From an uncultured Clostridium sp. (lineage in GTDB: Bacteria > Bacillota > Clostridia > TANB77 > CAG-508), in contig USEM01000004.1 of the NCBI GenBank assembly GCA_900553695.1, positions 1-64,000 of the forward strand: DNA of 64,000 nt. The letters run 5' to 3'. This document shows, in pieces, positions 8,594-16,558 of this stretch; within the stretch, counting starts at the first letter, position 1; every line of letters starts with the position of its first letter. The position numbers and the translations under genes are program-made. Under the pieces are notes generated by a model, which did no database searches, was not told the DNA's origin, and saw only the letters and a program-made list of their open reading frames with translations.

Positions 8594-8973
8594 TATTAAT
8601 TTATCTTGCATTTCCCATTGCAGTAATAATATTTTCAATAGTTCTAGAAAAACTACTTAATAACCCAATAATTGTTGCAGCCCTTATCTTTGCTGTATTT
8701 TTAGTAGTAACATTTGCAGCATTTGATGAAAACTTCTTAATAGCAACATTTGCATACACAGTTTTATCTTTTATAACAGCTCTTATAACAAAACTTTTAA
8801 GTGAAAGAGAAGAAAATGAACATAACCTTTGCGATATGTTAGAACAGGCACTTGCAAACAATTCAGAAAACAACAGTGTATGTGATACAGTTGAAGATTT
8901 GTTAGGAAATAACACAAATAACAACTCAAATACTAGCAATTGTGGTTGTGGATGCAATAGATACAGAAGATGA
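8584..8973 (+). CDS. Small membrane protein, DUF2651 (YbeF)-like
   Basis: 129 residues: three closely packed transmembrane helices in the first ~75 residues, then an acidic/Asn-rich cytoplasmic tail ending in the Cys cluster NCGCGCNRYRR. The membrane part resembles YbeF/DUF2651 of Bacillus, of unknown function. Translation may be controlled by the hairpin around its start. It stands between obg and the nrdD promoter, with no partner gene suggesting a role. Confidence 0.7.
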   Translation: MNTLLIYLAFPIAVIIFSIVLEKLLNNPIIVAALIFAVFLVVTFAAFDENFLIATFAYTVLSFITALITKLLSEREENEHNLCDMLEQALANNSENNSVCDTVEDLLGNNTNNNSNTSNCGCGCNRYRR

Positions 8974-9023
8974 AAAATGTTAAAAAAATGTCATATTTTT
9001 GTAACATAAATGTAATATTACAA

Positions 9024-9072
9024 ATTCCTATTTTATATTGACAACAGATTATTATTAATATAAAATAGGAAT
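9024..9072 (+). promoter_or_regulatory. nrdD promoter embedded in a 16-bp perfect inverted repeat
   Basis: TTGACA (9038-9043), 17-base spacer, TAAAAT (9061-9066). ATTCCTATTTTATATT at 9024-9039 and its exact complement at 9057-9072 flank a 17-base centre. The arms cover the start of the -35 and all of the -10, so a dimeric repressor binding the repeat would block RNA polymerase. It does not match the NrdR box consensus I know. Confidence 0.75.
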
Positions 9073-9274
9073 ACAATTTAAGTTAAGACATTAAAGTTTG
9101 CACTAAAGATTTTTTGTTCAAACCTATCAAAACCTCTTAATTGTAGCAACACATAGATTTCTACAATTTCCCAAAGCAATTTTAATAGGTCAAATTTAAG
9201 CACAAAAGTTTCAAAAAAATATGTAACAAATGAAATTATAAAGATAAAAAAACAAATAAAGGGAGAGATGTATA
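9073..9274 (+). other. Long, possibly structured 5' leader of nrdD
   Basis: About 200 bases separate the predicted transcription start from the nrdD ATG and hold no gene. A local hairpin (TTGTAG...CTACAA) sits inside a longer pairing between AAACCTATCAAAA and TTTTAATAGGTC. I recognise no known riboswitch. Confidence 0.4.
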
Positions 9275-11557
9275 ATGCAAGTTATTAAAAGAGATGGAAG
9301 AATATCAGAATTTGATGAAGGAAGAGTCATCAAGGCAATTACTTTAGCAATGTCAAATACACCAGGAGGAGTAGACATTGATTTAGCTACAAAAATAGCA
9401 GATAGTGTACGTAACCAAATAAAGGACAAAGTACAAGTATCAGTTTACGAAATTCAAGATTTAGTTGAGAAGAAATTAATGGGTTCTTCAAGAAAAGAAG
9501 TGGCTCAAGTATATATCACATATAGATATAACAGAGATATAGCAAGAAAATCAAAATCAAAAGATATGTTTCTTGAAATTATAGAGACAAAATCTAATGA
9601 CATAACACGTGAAAATGCAAATATGAATGCAGATACACCAGCAGGTATGATGATGAAATTTGCAAGCGAAACAACAAAACCATTTGTTGATGATTTTCTA
9701 CTATCAAATGAAGCAAGAAAAGCTGTAAAAGATGGATATATCCATATACATGATAAAGACTATTACCCAACAAAGAGCTTAACTTGTATACAACACCCAT
9801 TAGATAAGATATTAAAAAATGGTTTTAGAGCAGGTCATGGTAGCTCAAGACCAGCAAAAAGAATTGAAACAGCAAGCATAATTGGTTGTATATCACTAGA
9901 AACTGTTCAAAACGAAATGCATGGTGGACAAGCAATTCCAGCATTTGATTATTACCTAGCACCATATGTTAGATTAACATATAAAGAAGAGGTAAAGAAA
10001 CTTGAAAAAGTTATTGATCAAGATTTATCTAAAATATATGATGCAAAAATTGAAGACTACATAAAAGCTGAAACAAAAAATTTAAAAGGCGAAGAAAAAT
10101 ACAAACAATTAGCTATTAACAACACAGTAGATAGAGTACATCAATCAATGGAAGCATTTATTCATAACATGAACACAATACATTCAAGAGGTGGAAACCA
10201 AGTAGTATTTAGTTCAATTAACTATGGTACAGATGATTCTCCAGAGGGAAGATGTATAATAAGGGAAATGCTTCTTTCAACAGAGGAGGGCGTTGGCAAT
10301 GGTGAAACTCCAATATTCCCAATTCAAATTTGGAAAAAGAAAAGGGGAATAAATTATTTACCAGAAGATAAAAATTATGATTTATATAAACTAGCATGTA
10401 GAGTAACAGCAAAGAGATTCTTCCCTAACTTTTTAAACCTAGACGCAACATTTAACCAACACGAAAAATGGAAAGCAGATGATCCTAATAGATATTATTA
10501 TGAAGTTGCTACAATGGGTTGCAGAACAAGAGTTTTTGCAAACAGACATGGTGAAAAAACTTCAATAGGAAGAGGAAACTTATCTTTCACAACAGTTAAC
10601 CTAGTAAAAATAGCTATAGAATCTGCAAAAGAAGCTCAAGCAAACTTAAGAATGAACTTTGAACTTGGAAAAGATAGCGAACAATATATGACAGAAAAAT
10701 ACAACAAAGAAGTTAAAAAGATATTCTTAAACAAACTAGAAATGTATACAGATATAGCTGCAAGACAACTATATGATAGATATAAATTCCAATGTACAGC
10801 TGTTGCAAAACAATTCCCACTATTAATGTCTGGTTTATGGCAAGATAGTGAAAAACTTCATCCAGAAGATAAAGTTGAAGATGTTTTAAAACATGGTACA
10901 TTAAGTATAGGATTTATAGGATTAGCAGAATGTTTAACAGCACTTACAGGAAAACATCATGCAGAATCTGAAAAATCTCAAAAACTAGGAATTGAAATTA
11001 TAACTCAAATGAAAGAAGCTTGTGATAGATATTCTGAAAGATATGATTTAAACTATTCATTACTTGCAACACCAGCTGAAGGTTTATCAGGAAGATTTAC
11101 AAAAATGGATAGAAAAGAATTTGGTACAATAATAGGTGTAACAGATAGAGATTACTACACAAACAGCAACCATGTTCCAGTATGGTACAAATGTACAGCA
11201 GAACATAAAGCAAAAATAGAAGCACCATATCACGAACTAACAAGTGCAGGTCACATATTCTACATAGAGCTTGATGGAGATGCAACACACAACCCAGATA
11301 CAGTTGAAGCTGTTGTAGATTTAATGGATAAATATAATATGGGTTATGGTTCAATAAACCACACAAGATCAAGATGTTTAGACTGTGGATTTGAAAATGC
11401 TGATGCGAACTTAAAAGAATGCCCAGTATGCCATAGCGAAAACATAGATACAATACAAAGAATTACAGGTTACCTAGTTGGAACAACATCACGTTGGAAT
11501 AAGGGAAAATTAGCTGAATTACATGATAGAGTAACACATGCTACAAGCAATAAATAA
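9275..11557 (+). CDS. nrdD: Anaerobic ribonucleoside-triphosphate reductase (class III)
   Basis: The 760-residue glycyl-radical enzyme reduces ribonucleoside triphosphates to deoxyribonucleotides without oxygen. Residues 1-~95 form an ATP-cone regulatory domain (VIKRDGRISEFDEGRV). Near the C-terminus are the zinc-binding CLDCGF and CPVCHS pairs, then RITGYLVGTTSRWN with the radical glycine at about residue 732. The activase nrdG follows after a hairpin. Expression probably depends on the inverted-repeat promoter upstream. Confidence 0.97.
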   Translation: MQVIKRDGRISEFDEGRVIKAITLAMSNTPGGVDIDLATKIADSVRNQIKDKVQVSVYEIQDLVEKKLMGSSRKEVAQVYITYRYNRDIARKSKSKDMFLEIIETKSNDITRENANMNADTPAGMMMKFASETTKPFVDDFLLSNEARKAVKDGYIHIHDKDYYPTKSLTCIQHPLDKILKNGFRAGHGSSRPAKRIETASIIGCISLETVQNEMHGGQAIPAFDYYLAPYVRLTYKEEVKKLEKVIDQDLSKIYDAKIEDYIKAETKNLKGEEKYKQLAINNTVDRVHQSMEAFIHNMNTIHSRGGNQVVFSSINYGTDDSPEGRCIIREMLLSTEEGVGNGETPIFPIQIWKKKRGINYLPEDKNYDLYKLACRVTAKRFFPNFLNLDATFNQHEKWKADDPNRYYYEVATMGCRTRVFANRHGEKTSIGRGNLSFTTVNLVKIAIESAKEAQANLRMNFELGKDSEQYMTEKYNKEVKKIFLNKLEMYTDIAARQLYDRYKFQCTAVAKQFPLLMSGLWQDSEKLHPEDKVEDVLKHGTLSIGFIGLAECLTALTGKHHAESEKSQKLGIEIITQMKEACDRYSERYDLNYSLLATPAEGLSGRFTKMDRKEFGTIIGVTDRDYYTNSNHVPVWYKCTAEHKAKIEAPYHELTSAGHIFYIELDGDATHNPDTVEAVVDLMDKYNMGYGSINHTRSRCLDCGFENADANLKECPVCHSENIDTIQRITGYLVGTTSRWNKGKLAELHDRVTHATSNK

Positions 11558-11561
11558 ATCC

Positions 11562-11591
11562 TTTAAGGGCAGGTTTAAACCAGCCCTTAAA
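11562..11591 (+). repeat. Intercistronic hairpin between nrdD and nrdG
   Basis: TTTAAGGGC pairs with GCCCTTAAA around a short loop, with two further C-G pairs inside. No T-run follows, so it is more likely an mRNA-stabilising or partial-termination hairpin setting the nrdD:nrdG ratio than a full terminator. Confidence 0.6.
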
Positions 11592-11617
11592 CCAAGACAA
11601 GAGGGGAATGATATAAA

Positions 11618-12121
11618 ATGAAAATGGCAGGTTTTTATGACGAAAGTATTTCAAACGGCGAAGGATGGAGAGCAGTACTTTTTGTAAGTGGTTGCCCACA
11701 TCACTGTCCAGGTTGCCATAACAAAGAAGCACAAGACTTTGGTTATGGAGAAGAATTTAATGAGCAAGACTTATTAGATAGAATAAAAGAAAACTCAATT
11801 CTAAAGGGAATTACAATAAGTGGAGGAGAACCACTTTGCAAGGAAAATATAAACACGGTTCATAAATTCATTAAAGACGTTAAAGAAATTAGACCAAACT
11901 TTAATGTATGGTGTTATTCTGGCTATACTTTAGATCAATTACTTGCAAGAAATGATGCAGACACAAATGAATGTTTAAAGGATATAGATGTATTAGTTGA
12001 TGGTCAATTTGTACAAGCTAAAAAAGATCCAACACTTAAATTTAGAGGTTCCTCAAACCAAAGAATTTTGGATGTAAAAAACAGTTTAAAAAATAATCAA
12101 TTTATAGAATATAAAATTTAG
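11618..12121 (+). CDS. nrdG: Anaerobic ribonucleotide reductase activating protein
   Basis: A 167-residue radical-SAM enzyme that installs the glycyl radical on NrdD. The [4Fe-4S] motif is visible as CPHHCPGC (CX3CX2C) near residue 30, followed by SGGEPL, typical for SAM binding. The length is normal for NrdG. The start follows GAGGGG by about ten bases; the ATG two codons later is also possible. It is in an operon with nrdD. Confidence 0.96.
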   Translation: MKMAGFYDESISNGEGWRAVLFVSGCPHHCPGCHNKEAQDFGYGEEFNEQDLLDRIKENSILKGITISGGEPLCKENINTVHKFIKDVKEIRPNFNVWCYSGYTLDQLLARNDADTNECLKDIDVLVDGQFVQAKKDPTLKFRGSSNQRILDVKNSLKNNQFIEYKI

Positions 12122-12195
12122 TTGTTTTTAATATTAATTTAATATATTTTAATATATAATTTATTAAAATATAACAAACAGAAAGGAATTTTATT

Positions 12196-13212
12196 ATGGG
12201 AGAAAAAGAAAAAAACAGTAAAAAGTTTATAACAAAAGAAACTATAATTTCAGCAGTTATAGGATTAGTGGTAGGAATTATCCTAACATGTGTAGTATGC
12301 TTAATAGCAAGAACAAGAGGAATGGCTAACTTAAGGTATGGAAAAGATGCAATAGCAAGTGTTGCAGGAAAATCTATATTAACTGAAAAAGTATATGAAA
12401 CAATAAAACCTAATTATGGTTTAAGTGCATTAATAGACCAAGTTGATAAAGCAATATTAAATGAAAAATATACTTTAACAGAAAAAGAAGAAAAAGAAGC
12501 TAAAAAACAAGCTGATTACTATATAAAATATTATACACAAGCAGGTTTAACAGAACAAGAATTTTATGAAAAAAATGGATTTTCTAATTATGATGAATTC
12601 TTAGATGATGTAAAATCAAGTGTAAAATCTAATAAGTATTTATATGATTACTTAGAGAAAAAGCTTGAACCAGGTGCAGTTCAAAAATATTATGATGAAA
12701 ACAAAGATGCAATAGAAACATATGATTCTGAGCATATTCTAGTAAAAATATCAGACGCTGTTACAGATGAGCAAGCATTGGCATTAGCAAATGAAATAAT
12801 CACAAAACTAAATGAAGGAAAAACATTTGCTGAAGTAGTAGAAGAATATAAAGACCAAATAACACACGAAGAATTAGGATATCAAGGAAAGACAGCTTCA
12901 CTTGAGCAGAATTATATTGATGAATTAGTATCATTAAAAGATGGTGAATACAGTAAAACTCCAATTAAAACAAGTTATGGTTACCATATAGTTCATAAAT
13001 TAGCAACATCAACATTTGAAGATTTAAGAGGAACAATAATTGAAACACTATCTACAGACATGATAACAGCAGATAGCAACTTATTATATAAAGCATTTGT
13101 TGAATTAAGAAAAGAAAATAACCTAGAAATATATGATGAACAACTTAAAAAACAATATGATGAATATTGTACAAAAGTTTATGAAACAACATCAACTGAA
13201 ACAGTTTCTTAA
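12196..13212 (+). CDS. Membrane-anchored parvulin-type peptidyl-prolyl isomerase (PrsA/SurA-like)
   Basis: 338 residues: an N-terminal cytoplasmic tip, one transmembrane helix (about residues 19-39), a SurA-like helical chaperone region, and a parvulin domain at about 175-272 (SEHILVKI, TFAEVVEEY, YGYHIVHKL). It would help fold exported proteins outside the membrane. Unlike classical PrsA it has no lipobox and is anchored by a helix. Monocistronic, with a strong hairpin after it. Confidence 0.82.
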   Translation: MGEKEKNSKKFITKETIISAVIGLVVGIILTCVVCLIARTRGMANLRYGKDAIASVAGKSILTEKVYETIKPNYGLSALIDQVDKAILNEKYTLTEKEEKEAKKQADYYIKYYTQAGLTEQEFYEKNGFSNYDEFLDDVKSSVKSNKYLYDYLEKKLEPGAVQKYYDENKDAIETYDSEHILVKISDAVTDEQALALANEIITKLNEGKTFAEVVEEYKDQITHEELGYQGKTASLEQNYIDELVSLKDGEYSKTPIKTSYGYHIVHKLATSTFEDLRGTIIETLSTDMITADSNLLYKAFVELRKENNLEIYDEQLKKQYDEYCTKVYETTSTETVS

Positions 13213-13220
13213 GGTAAATT

Positions 13221-13250
13221 AACCCCCAGAGTTTTAAAAACTCTGGGGTT
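13221..13250 (+). terminator. Terminator after the foldase gene
   Basis: A long near-perfect stem, AACCCC-C-AGAGTTTT with AAAACTCTGGGGTT; the T tail is weak (TTATT). Confidence 0.75.
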
Positions 13251-13265
13251 ATTGTAATTCTAACC

Positions 13266-13294
13266 TTGACATTTTATATAAAAAAGGTTAAAAT
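13266..13294 (+). promoter_or_regulatory. rnpB promoter
   Basis: TTGACA (13266-13271), 17 bases, TAAAAT (13289-13294), about 7 bases before the RNA 5' end. TAACCTT and AAGGTTA form a 7-bp inverted repeat around it. Confidence 0.8.
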
Positions 13295-13299
13295 AGAAA

Positions 13300-13653
13300 A
13301 AGAGCATATTAGACAGTCGCGTGTAAAATTCGCAAGGATCTACATGAGGAAAGTCCGGGCTCCATAGAGCAATGATGCTGGATAACGTCCAGTGAGGGAA
13401 ACCTTAAGGAAAGTGCAACAGAAAATAACAGCCCTAGTACTTAGGTACTAGAGCAATGGTGAAAAGGCGAGGTAAGAGCTCACCGCTAGCATGGTGACAT
13501 GCTTAGGTCAATGTAAACCCCATCTGGAGCAACACCTAAAAAGAAGGCTAAGGCTGCTCGCCATCTTCTGAAATGGTGGCTTGAGACATATAGTAATATA
13601 TGTTCGAGATAAATGACTGTCCACGACAGAACCCGGCTTATAGATGTGCTTGA
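13300..13653 (+). ncRNA. rnpB: RNase P RNA (class A)
   Basis: The catalytic RNA that trims tRNA 5' ends. Conserved cores are visible: GAGGAAAGTCCGGGCTCC near the 5' end, GTGCAACAGAAA, GAGTAAACCCC-like AATGTAAACCCC, and ACAGAACCCGGCTTAT near the 3' end. GACAGTC near the 5' end pairs with GACTGTC near the 3' end, and AGCATAT with ATGTGCT closes helix P1. Ends are estimated from P1 and may be off by a few bases. Confidence 0.95.
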
Positions 13654-13654
13654 T

Positions 13655-13688
13655 TAAAAAGTGTTCTTTGAAATAGAAGAACATTTTT
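13655..13688 (+). terminator. rnpB terminator
   Basis: AAAAAGTGTTCTT pairs with AAGAACATTTTT (one bulged G), ending in a T-run. Confidence 0.8.
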
Positions 13689-13744
13689 AATTATATTTTA
13701 ATACTAAAGTTATAAAATCTTAAACACAAAGGGGACGAATTGTT

Positions 13745-14416
13745 ATGAAGATTTTAATAATAGAAGATGAAAAAGTTTTATCAGATACTATTGCACAATG
13801 TATTTGTAAAGAATTCCAAACAGAGCAAGCATTTGATGGATATGAAGGCTACACATATGCAAAAGAAAACATATATGATGCAATAATACTAGATTTAATG
13901 TTACCAGAAATGTCTGGATATGATGTATTACTTAAATTAAGAGATAATAAAATATACACACCAGTTCTTATTTTAACTGCCAAGGACTCCATATCAGATA
14001 AACTAAAAGGCTTTAGATATGGAGCAGATGATTATTTAGTTAAACCATTTGAAGTAGAAGAGCTAATAGCAAGATTACATGCAATAATAAGAAGAACAAA
14101 AGGTGATTATCAAGATGAACTACTAGAGTTTAAAGACCTAAAAATAAACCTACAAAAACGTAACATTACAATAAAAGGAGAAGAAATAAACTTACAAGGA
14201 AAGCAATTTGATATATTAGAATATTTAGTTACATCAAAAAATAAAATTTTAACCAAGGAACAGATATTTGATAAAATATGGAGCTTTAATTCATTCACAA
14301 CAACAAATGTAGTAGAAGTATATACAAGCGAGCTACGCAAATCTTTAAAAAAATATGGATATGATAAATATATAAAAACAATAAGAGGCGTAGGATATAT
14401 GCTAGCAGAAAAGTAG
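13745..14416 (+). CDS. OmpR/PhoB-family response regulator (orphan)
   Basis: A 223-residue DNA-binding response regulator. The receiver domain (1-~115) has the acidic pair IIEDE, the phosphoacceptor Asp in DAIILDLMLPEMSG and the conserved Lys in YLVKPFE. The winged-helix output domain (~125-223) ends in TIRGVGYMLAEK. No histidine kinase follows; a terminator and oppositely oriented genes do, so its partner kinase must be elsewhere. Confidence 0.93.
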   Translation: MKILIIEDEKVLSDTIAQCICKEFQTEQAFDGYEGYTYAKENIYDAIILDLMLPEMSGYDVLLKLRDNKIYTPVLILTAKDSISDKLKGFRYGADDYLVKPFEVEELIARLHAIIRRTKGDYQDELLEFKDLKINLQKRNITIKGEEINLQGKQFDILEYLVTSKNKILTKEQIFDKIWSFNSFTTTNVVEVYTSELRKSLKKYGYDKYIKTIRGVGYMLAEK

Positions 14417-14436
14417 GCATTACTCAAAAATAAAAT

Positions 14437-14467
14437 AAAAGGAGCAAACATTACGTTCGCTCCTTTG
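14437..14467. terminator. Bidirectional terminator, copy 1
   Basis: AAAAGGAGC and GCTCCTTT flank ACATTACGTT. It serves the response regulator gene from the left and the minus-strand gene at 14493 from the right. A near-identical copy occurs at 14824. Confidence 0.8.
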
Positions 14468-14492
14468 GCCAGCTTAGATACTAATGGAATTT

Positions 14493-14690
14493 TTAAATTT
14501 TGAATGATGCAATAACAAAGAATATTCCAGCTACAATGAAAAAAATAGATGCAAAAATGTCAAGTATTGGATGACACTCCTCCGAATTATTCCATGCATA
14601 CGGGTCGAGTACCCTGCCAATAAAAAGCACAATTCCTCCAATAGTGCCAAGTATACCAACAATGAGAATGAAAACCGCTTTTAAGCTCAT
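14493..14690 (-). CDS. Small two-helix membrane protein, unknown
   Basis: 65 residues with two transmembrane helices (about residues 4-24 and 46-64) and a short loop with DPYAWNNSEECHP. Preceded by AAGGAGAAG and, on the minus strand, a TTGATT-17-TATAAT promoter. Function not recognised. It belongs to a small minus-strand island inserted between vegetative genes. Confidence 0.6.
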   Translation of the reverse strand: MSLKAVFILIVGILGTIGGIVLFIGRVLDPYAWNNSEECHPILDIFASIFFIVAGIFFVIASFKI

Positions 14691-14823
14691 AATTACTTCT
14701 CCTTTTCATTAATGATTTTAGAATGGTATAAGCTGGCTTTGGTATGTGTCACGTACTTGTGAACTAATATAATTATAGCACATTTAGACAATAAAATCAA
14801 ATTGACATATAATGATAAAACTA

Positions 14824-14855
14824 AAAAAGGAGCAAACACTACGTTCGCTCCTTTT
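14824..14855. terminator. Bidirectional terminator, copy 2
   Basis: Nearly identical to the hairpin at 14437 (GGAGCAAACACTACGTTCGC followed by TCC), including the following GCCAGCTT. It lies just 3' of the minus-strand gene at 14875. Confidence 0.8.
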
Positions 14856-14874
14856 GCCAGCTTTGCTTGGAAAA

Positions 14875-15384
14875 TTATTTTAATGTTACGTCTTTTGAAA
14901 TTGTTCCCTCGGGAACGTAGAATACGTATTTACATTGACCAGTACATAAAGCAAATGTCCATATTGATGATTTGCCTTTCCTGTAATATTCCCGTATAAC
15001 AGGAACTTTACAATTTGGGTCTTCAACTTCTTGAACATTTCCACTAGTCAAGGTTCTTGTTTCGTATTCTTTGGATGTTTCAGTACCAAATTCTGAATCA
15101 ACCTCATATCTATAGGTATAAGTGCTATCAGCTGAAAGAGAAACATAGATAAAACCAGTTCCACCAGAAGCTGTACCATTAGATAATGATACTAATTCAG
15201 TTTCTTGTACAAGTTCCCAGTCTTTGTAGCCACTAAGTGATGTCAAAAAACCAACTACAATTGCGAGAAGGGAAATGCAAACTCCTATTCCTATAAAGAA
15301 TTTTTCAGCTCCTTCAGAATTCATTTGCGCTGCAATAAAAACGCAAAGGACTGTGAGCACAAACCCTATGACAATTGTTAGCAT
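14875..15384 (-). CDS. Membrane-anchored protein of unknown function, GC-richer than neighbours
   Basis: 169 residues: two N-terminal transmembrane helices (about 2-18 and 28-50), then a probably external domain with Tyr/Ser/Thr-rich strands (STYTYRYEVDSE) and the segment CKYVFYVPEGTI. Family not recognised. Base composition is clearly higher in GC than the surrounding genes, and it has an in-frame CGG (14994-14992) read as Arg in the natural frame, unlike AT-rich genes here. This suggests recent acquisition. Ribosome binding site GGAAGGAAACC precedes the start. Confidence 0.65.
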   Translation of the reverse strand: MLTIVIGFVLTVLCVFIAAQMNSEGAEKFFIGIGVCISLLAIVVGFLTSLSGYKDWELVQETELVSLSNGTASGGTGFIYVSLSADSTYTYRYEVDSEFGTETSKEYETRTLTSGNVQEVEDPNCKVPVIREYYRKGKSSIWTFALCTGQCKYVFYVPEGTISKDVTLK

Positions 15385-15423
15385 TAAAAGGTTTCCTTCC
15401 TTTGTTAAGAATTATAAGAGTTT

Positions 15424-15546
15424 TTAAAAATCTTTATTATGAATTTTTTTGGCTACTACTATTCCAAATATAAAAACAACGATACCAAGAATAGTGGCAA
15501 GAATAAGAGAAATGTACTGAAGTATGCTAAGAATGGCTAATAACAT
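15424..15546 (-). CDS. Very small single-helix membrane protein
   Basis: 40 residues: almost entirely one long hydrophobic stretch (LLAILSILQYISLILATIL and onward) ending in KKIHNKDF. The start follows GAAAGGAG at good spacing. It lies just upstream of, and in the same direction as, the 14875 gene, so the two may form an operon. Function unknown. Confidence 0.5.
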   Translation of the reverse strand: MLLAILSILQYISLILATILGIVVFIFGIVVAKKIHNKDF

Positions 15547-15716
15547 TAAAAGTACTCCTTTCTTAGTTAAGAATTACGAGTATGTTTCTAGGCTGGCTCT
15601 AGAAATTAATACATATAACAACAAAATTATATCATCTTTTACCACTAAAATCAAGAATATTTAAGCACTTTGAGGGAATTGAAATAAAAAATTCAAAAAA
15701 ACTTGTATAAAAACTA

Positions 15717-15745
15717 TTGATTTTTTAAAAAATATAGTATATAAT
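15717..15745 (+). promoter_or_regulatory. Promoter of 5S rRNA-tRNA-Asn
   Basis: TTGATT (15717-15722), 17 bases, TATAAT (15740-15745), a few bases before the 5S 5' end. Confidence 0.75.
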
Positions 15746-15750
15746 ATCAA

Positions 15751-15867
15751 ACATGGTGATGATAATGACGTGGATACACCTGTTCCCATACCGAACACAG
15801 AAGTTAAGCACGTTCATGCTGAAAATACTTGCGAGTTACCTTGCTGGAAAGATAGGTCGTTGCCAAA
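15751..15867 (+). rRNA. rrf: 5S ribosomal RNA
   Basis: Conserved 5S elements are present: CACCTGTTCCCATACCGAAC, ACAGAAGTTAAGC and the closing GGTCGTTGCC. The gene stands alone with its own promoter; no 16S or 23S gene is nearby. tRNA-Asn follows within 10 bases, so they share a transcript. Ends are approximate. Confidence 0.93.
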
Positions 15868-15876
15868 CTTAAATAT

Positions 15877-15952
15877 TCCCCGTTAGCTCAGTTGGTAGAG
15901 CGCTCGGCTGTTAACCGATAGGTCGTTGGTTCAAGTCCAACACGGGGAGCCA
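15877..15952 (+). tRNA. tRNA-Asn (anticodon GTT)
   Basis: Complete 76-base cloverleaf: acceptor TCCCCGT pairs with ACGGGGA, D arm GCTC...GAGC, anticodon GTT at 15910-15912, T arm with GGTTCAAGTCC, and an encoded CCA end. Its 3' half is repeated twice more downstream in the 230-bp tandem repeat. Confidence 0.97.
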
Positions 15953-16493
15953 CAAGAATGAAAGTAGTAATTAGAAAATTACTACTTTTTTTTCGACCTA
16001 TCGGTGTTACAGCCGAGGAAGCGAGGATGTTAACTGCTTTAAAGTTTTTGCGCTTCCAGTGGAAGCAAAAGCAAAAACATTAAAGACGCTAAAACTGGCA
16101 TTTCAGAGCTTTGCGAAAGCAAAGACTGAAATGGCTAGTTTTGAGATGGGCGTCGTTGGTTCAAGTCCAACACGGGGAGCCACAAGAATGAAAGTAGTAA
16201 TTAGAAAATTACTACTTTTTTTTCGACCTATCGGTGTTACAGCCGAGGAAGCGAGGATGTTAACTGCTTTAAAGTTTTTGCGCTTCCAGTGGAAGCAAAA
16301 GCAAAAACATTAAAGACGCTAAAACTGGCATTTCAGAGCTTTGCGAAAGCAAAGACTGAAATGGCTAGTTTTGAGATGGGCGTCGTTGGTTCAAGTCCAA
16401 CTAAGGTCGAGCCACAAGAATGAAAGTAGTAATTAGAAAATTACTATTTTTTTTTCGACCTATCGGTGTTACAGCCGAGGAAGCGAGGATGTG
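15922..16493 (+). repeat. 230-bp tandem repeat built on the tRNA-Asn 3' end (two full copies plus a partial third)
   Basis: Units begin at 15922, 16152 and 16382. The first two are identical as far as I can read; the third stops after ~112 bases and has changes in the tRNA acceptor part. Each unit contains the tRNA 3' half with CCA, a terminator hairpin (GTAGTAATT/AATTACTAC plus eight T), a segment antisense to the tRNA-Asn anticodon arm (CGACCTATCGG...CAGCCGAG), then two long hairpins (15-bp CTTTAAAGTTTTTGC stem with a nested GCTTCC/GGAAGC; and an AAAACT...AGTTTT stem capped by a GAAA tetraloop). No protein is encoded. Confidence 0.92.
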
Positions 16494-16558
16494 TAGAAAA
16501 AATATATTGACACCTATGATATAATAATATTTAGCTTAAAAAAGCTATGGAGGAAAAT

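Noticed and set aside
15751..15867. Full rRNA operon
   Set aside because: Only 5S is present; no 16S or 23S sequence lies upstream or downstream.
16059..16313. An 84-codon open frame across the tandem repeat
   Set aside because: It translates the tRNA T-arm and hairpins (GSSPTRGA is the usual tRNA artefact), repeats itself with the DNA repeat, and has no ribosome binding site.
15922..16493. CRISPR array
   Set aside because: Long 230-bp identical units rather than short repeats with unique spacers; no cas genes nearby.
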